Source of the DNA: Robinsoniella peoriensis
GTDB lineage: Bacteria > Bacillota > Clostridia > Lachnospirales > Lachnospiraceae
Assembly (NCBI RefSeq): GCF_042680125.1
Contig: NZ_JBHTNY010000005.1
Strand: one strand, 5' to 3'
Length of the DNA stretch: 64,000 nucleotides
Shown: piece after piece, positions 62,120 through 64,000 of the stretch
Position numbering within the stretch: position 1 is the first letter of the stretch
Layout: each line of letters opens with the position of its first letter
Made by a program: the position numbers and the translations under genes
The notes under the pieces: generated by a model
The model's input: only the letters and a program-made list of their open reading frames with translations
What the model was told of the DNA's origin: nothing
The model's database searches: none

Positions 62120-64000
62120 ATGAAAAAGAAGCTTTTATCAATGATTACGGCACTGGCTGTCATTGTTTCCAGTATTGCACCGGGAATAACAGTAAGTGCG
62201 GCGGCTGATCAGGAGGCCACGACAGGAACTACCTATTATGTCAGCACATTAAATGGAAAGGACAGCAATGATGGAACATCGGAATCGAATGCTTTCTACA
62301 GTTTACAGAAAATAAATGAATTAACGTTACAGCCCGGAGACCGGGTACTGCTGGAATCCGGATCGGAATTTACAAATGGGTACCTGCATCTTTATGAACA
62401 ATCTGGCTCCCCGGAGTCACCGATTGTCATAGACAAATACGGAGATGGAAACAATCCTGTAATTAATACAAACGGGCAGGGGATCTGGTACCAGAACTAT
62501 GGAGGAATGCTGGACAATGTAAATCATGTCTTTAAAGGATATGTTTCGTCATCGGTACTCCTGTATGATTCGGAATATATAGAGATCAAGAACCTGGAAA
62601 TAACTAACAGGGGTCCAAAAATTGAAACCGTATATAACAATCAAAAAGTTATGGAACGTACGGGAGTAGCTGCCATTGCCCAGAACAAGGGTACTGTAGA
62701 CCACATTTACCTAAATCAGCTGAACATACATGATGTAATCGGAAATGTATACGATAAGCACATGGACAACGGCGGAATCCAGATGAATGTCTTGAAACCG
62801 AAAAATGAAGAAGCAACAGGGATCTCAAGATATAATGATGTTAAAATAGAAAACTGTTACCTGGACAATGTAAATCGTTGGGGGATTGCGATTGGTTATA
62901 CTGCATACTTTGATAAGTTTGCAGGTACGGCAATTCCGGATGATGTCATTGCAAAATACGGTCACGGAAATGTTGAAATCCGGAATAATTACGTGAAAGA
63001 AGCCGGGGGAGATGCCATAACAACTATGTATTGTGACCGCCCGTTGATTGAGTATAACGTATCAGATGGTGCGGCAAGGCAGATAAATGATGCCGACTAT
63101 ATTGCAACGGGTCAAGGAAAAGTGGCAGCTGGGATTTGGCCGTGGAAATGTAAGGATGCGGTATTCCAGTACAATGAAGCGTTTGATACTTATTTTAATG
63201 GGGATGGTCAGGCCTGGGATGCTGATTCCGGAGATGGAACAATCTACCAGTATAACTACAGCCATAATAACGGCGGCGGGTGTGTAATGTTCTGCCTGCA
63301 GCAGTCGTACCGTAATATTTTCCGTTATAATATCAGCCAAAATGATCTGTCAGGCGTGATTAATGCACCAGCCCAGCCGGATTCCCATATTTACAACAAC
63401 GTCTTCTATGTAAAAGAAGGTGTTCCGTTTATTCGTCCGGGCATGACCGGAGGTGTTATGAATGTGGAAAATAATATTATCTATTATGCCGGTGATCAGG
63501 CAAAAACAGAAAGCTGGACCTTAAACGGAACCAGAGCAAGCTATAGCAACAACCTCTATTATAACTATGCCAATATTCCTGGAGATGATGAGAATGCGGT
63601 AAATGTAACGGCAGGAACACAAGTGTTTGAAGATCCGGGAAAAGCACCTTCAGCTACTAATGGTGTGATAAATTCCCATGAAGACCCGTCTCAGAAAACC
63701 GTATTTGACGGATATAAGCTGGCTGAAAATTCACCTGCCATCAATGCCGGAAAAGTTATACAGGATAACGGAGAACAGGATTTCTTCGGTAATGAAATAA
63801 CAGGAATACCGGACATTGGGGCACATGAATCTGATATTGCCAGCATGGGCTTGTTTTCATCCGTATATACTATTGCAGACCGTCAGATTAGCGGGTTGGC
63901 AATGAACACAACTGTAGAGCAATTTTTAGGCAATTTAGTTTACGATAAGAAATTAGAAGTACATGTATTTGATAGGGAAGAGCAGGAGCTGACAGGGAAG
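62120..64000 (+). CDS. Secreted right-handed beta-helix protein, paralogue (3' end outside window)
   Basis: The open frame runs from ATG 62120 to the window edge (627 codons, no stop), so the protein is partial. It starts with a signal peptide (MKKKLLSMITALAVIVSS, cut near VSA-AA). Its beta-helix matches the preceding protein closely: TYYVSTLNGKDSNDGTSES, GDRVLLESGSEF, GIWYQNYGG, DKHMDNGGIQMNVLKPK, AAGIWPWKCKDAVFQYNEAF. The Ig-like unit begins near residue 575 (YTIADRQISGLAMNTTVEQFL). A CBM32 domain probably follows beyond the edge. GGGGGTG lies 8 nt before the ATG, 15 nt after the first copy, so the two arose by tandem duplication and share a transcript. Confidence 0.88.
   Translation, partial: MKKKLLSMITALAVIVSSIAPGITVSAAADQEATTGTTYYVSTLNGKDSNDGTSESNAFYSLQKINELTLQPGDRVLLESGSEFTNGYLHLYEQSGSPESPIVIDKYGDGNNPVINTNGQGIWYQNYGGMLDNVNHVFKGYVSSSVLLYDSEYIEIKNLEITNRGPKIETVYNNQKVMERTGVAAIAQNKGTVDHIYLNQLNIHDVIGNVYDKHMDNGGIQMNVLKPKNEEATGISRYNDVKIENCYLDNVNRWGIAIGYTAYFDKFAGTAIPDDVIAKYGHGNVEIRNNYVKEAGGDAITTMYCDRPLIEYNVSDGAARQINDADYIATGQGKVAAGIWPWKCKDAVFQYNEAFDTYFNGDGQAWDADSGDGTIYQYNYSHNNGGGCVMFCLQQSYRNIFRYNISQNDLSGVINAPAQPDSHIYNNVFYVKEGVPFIRPGMTGGVMNVENNIIYYAGDQAKTESWTLNGTRASYSNNLYYNYANIPGDDENAVNVTAGTQVFEDPGKAPSATNGVINSHEDPSQKTVFDGYKLAENSPAINAGKVIQDNGEQDFFGNEITGIPDIGAHESDIASMGLFSSVYTIADRQISGLAMNTTVEQFLGNLVYDKKLEVHVFDREEQELTGK

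Overview
The window looks like a chromosome segment of a Gram-positive anaerobe of the family Lachnospiraceae (Clostridia). This is inferred from moderately AT-rich DNA, strong AGGAGG ribosome binding sites, a PolC-type replicative polymerase, DUF4358 and DUF5688 proteins, several CUT1 sugar ABC transporters with AraC or YesMN-type regulators, and pectin-degrading enzymes. The genus cannot be fixed by eye.

Layout. 1-238: a folded palindromic element that runs into the stop codon of the first gene. 234-4564: a cell-surface acetylation-type cluster, with SGNH hydrolase and DUF4358 lipoprotein leftward, and MBOAT acyltransferase and DHHW protein rightward. 4632-8414: an oxidoreductase, thyA, folA and ilvE. 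8423-11043: a leftward four-gene ABC-2 exporter operon with a YtrA-like GntR repressor and a perfect 15-bp-arm operator. 11419-17487: a sugar ABC transporter, two dehydrogenases and an AraC regulator, probably one operon.

17717-33554 is the centrepiece, a rhamnogalacturonan-I (RG-I, pectin) utilisation locus. A secreted 1929-residue CE12-type acetylesterase/PL11 lyase fusion would deacetylate and cut the polymer outside. An LplABC/YtePQ-type transporter would import oligosaccharides. A GH105 hydrolase, a leaderless acetylesterase with a C-terminal SLH-like region and a GH112 phosphorylase would finish the job inside. A divergent AraC regulator sits between the lyase and the transporter.

33555-34284 is a non-coding stretch with a 265-nt near-palindrome. 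It is followed by ispG-polC (34285-39943). 40157-47834 is a leftward set: AraC regulator, YesM-type kinase, YesN-type response regulator and a third CUT1 transporter. 48083-55874 holds housekeeping genes: a DapF homologue with both catalytic Cys replaced by Ser, alaA, a patatin, a YqeG phosphatase, an M24 peptidase, efp, an Fn3 exoprotein and a DUF5688 protein. A tRNA-Arg(CCG) at 56329 lies downstream of phased 12-bp repeats. 56467-64000: a membrane-anchored SH3 protein, an AraC regulator, and a divergent operon of a PpiC-like foldase and two large secreted beta-helix proteins, the second cut by the window edge.

The items most worth a second look are the RG-I locus with its unusual enzyme architectures, the Ser/Ser DapF, the two long structured intergenic palindromes, and the controlled leaders of the DUF5688 and ilvE genes. 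No CRISPR array, insertion sequence or prophage was seen.
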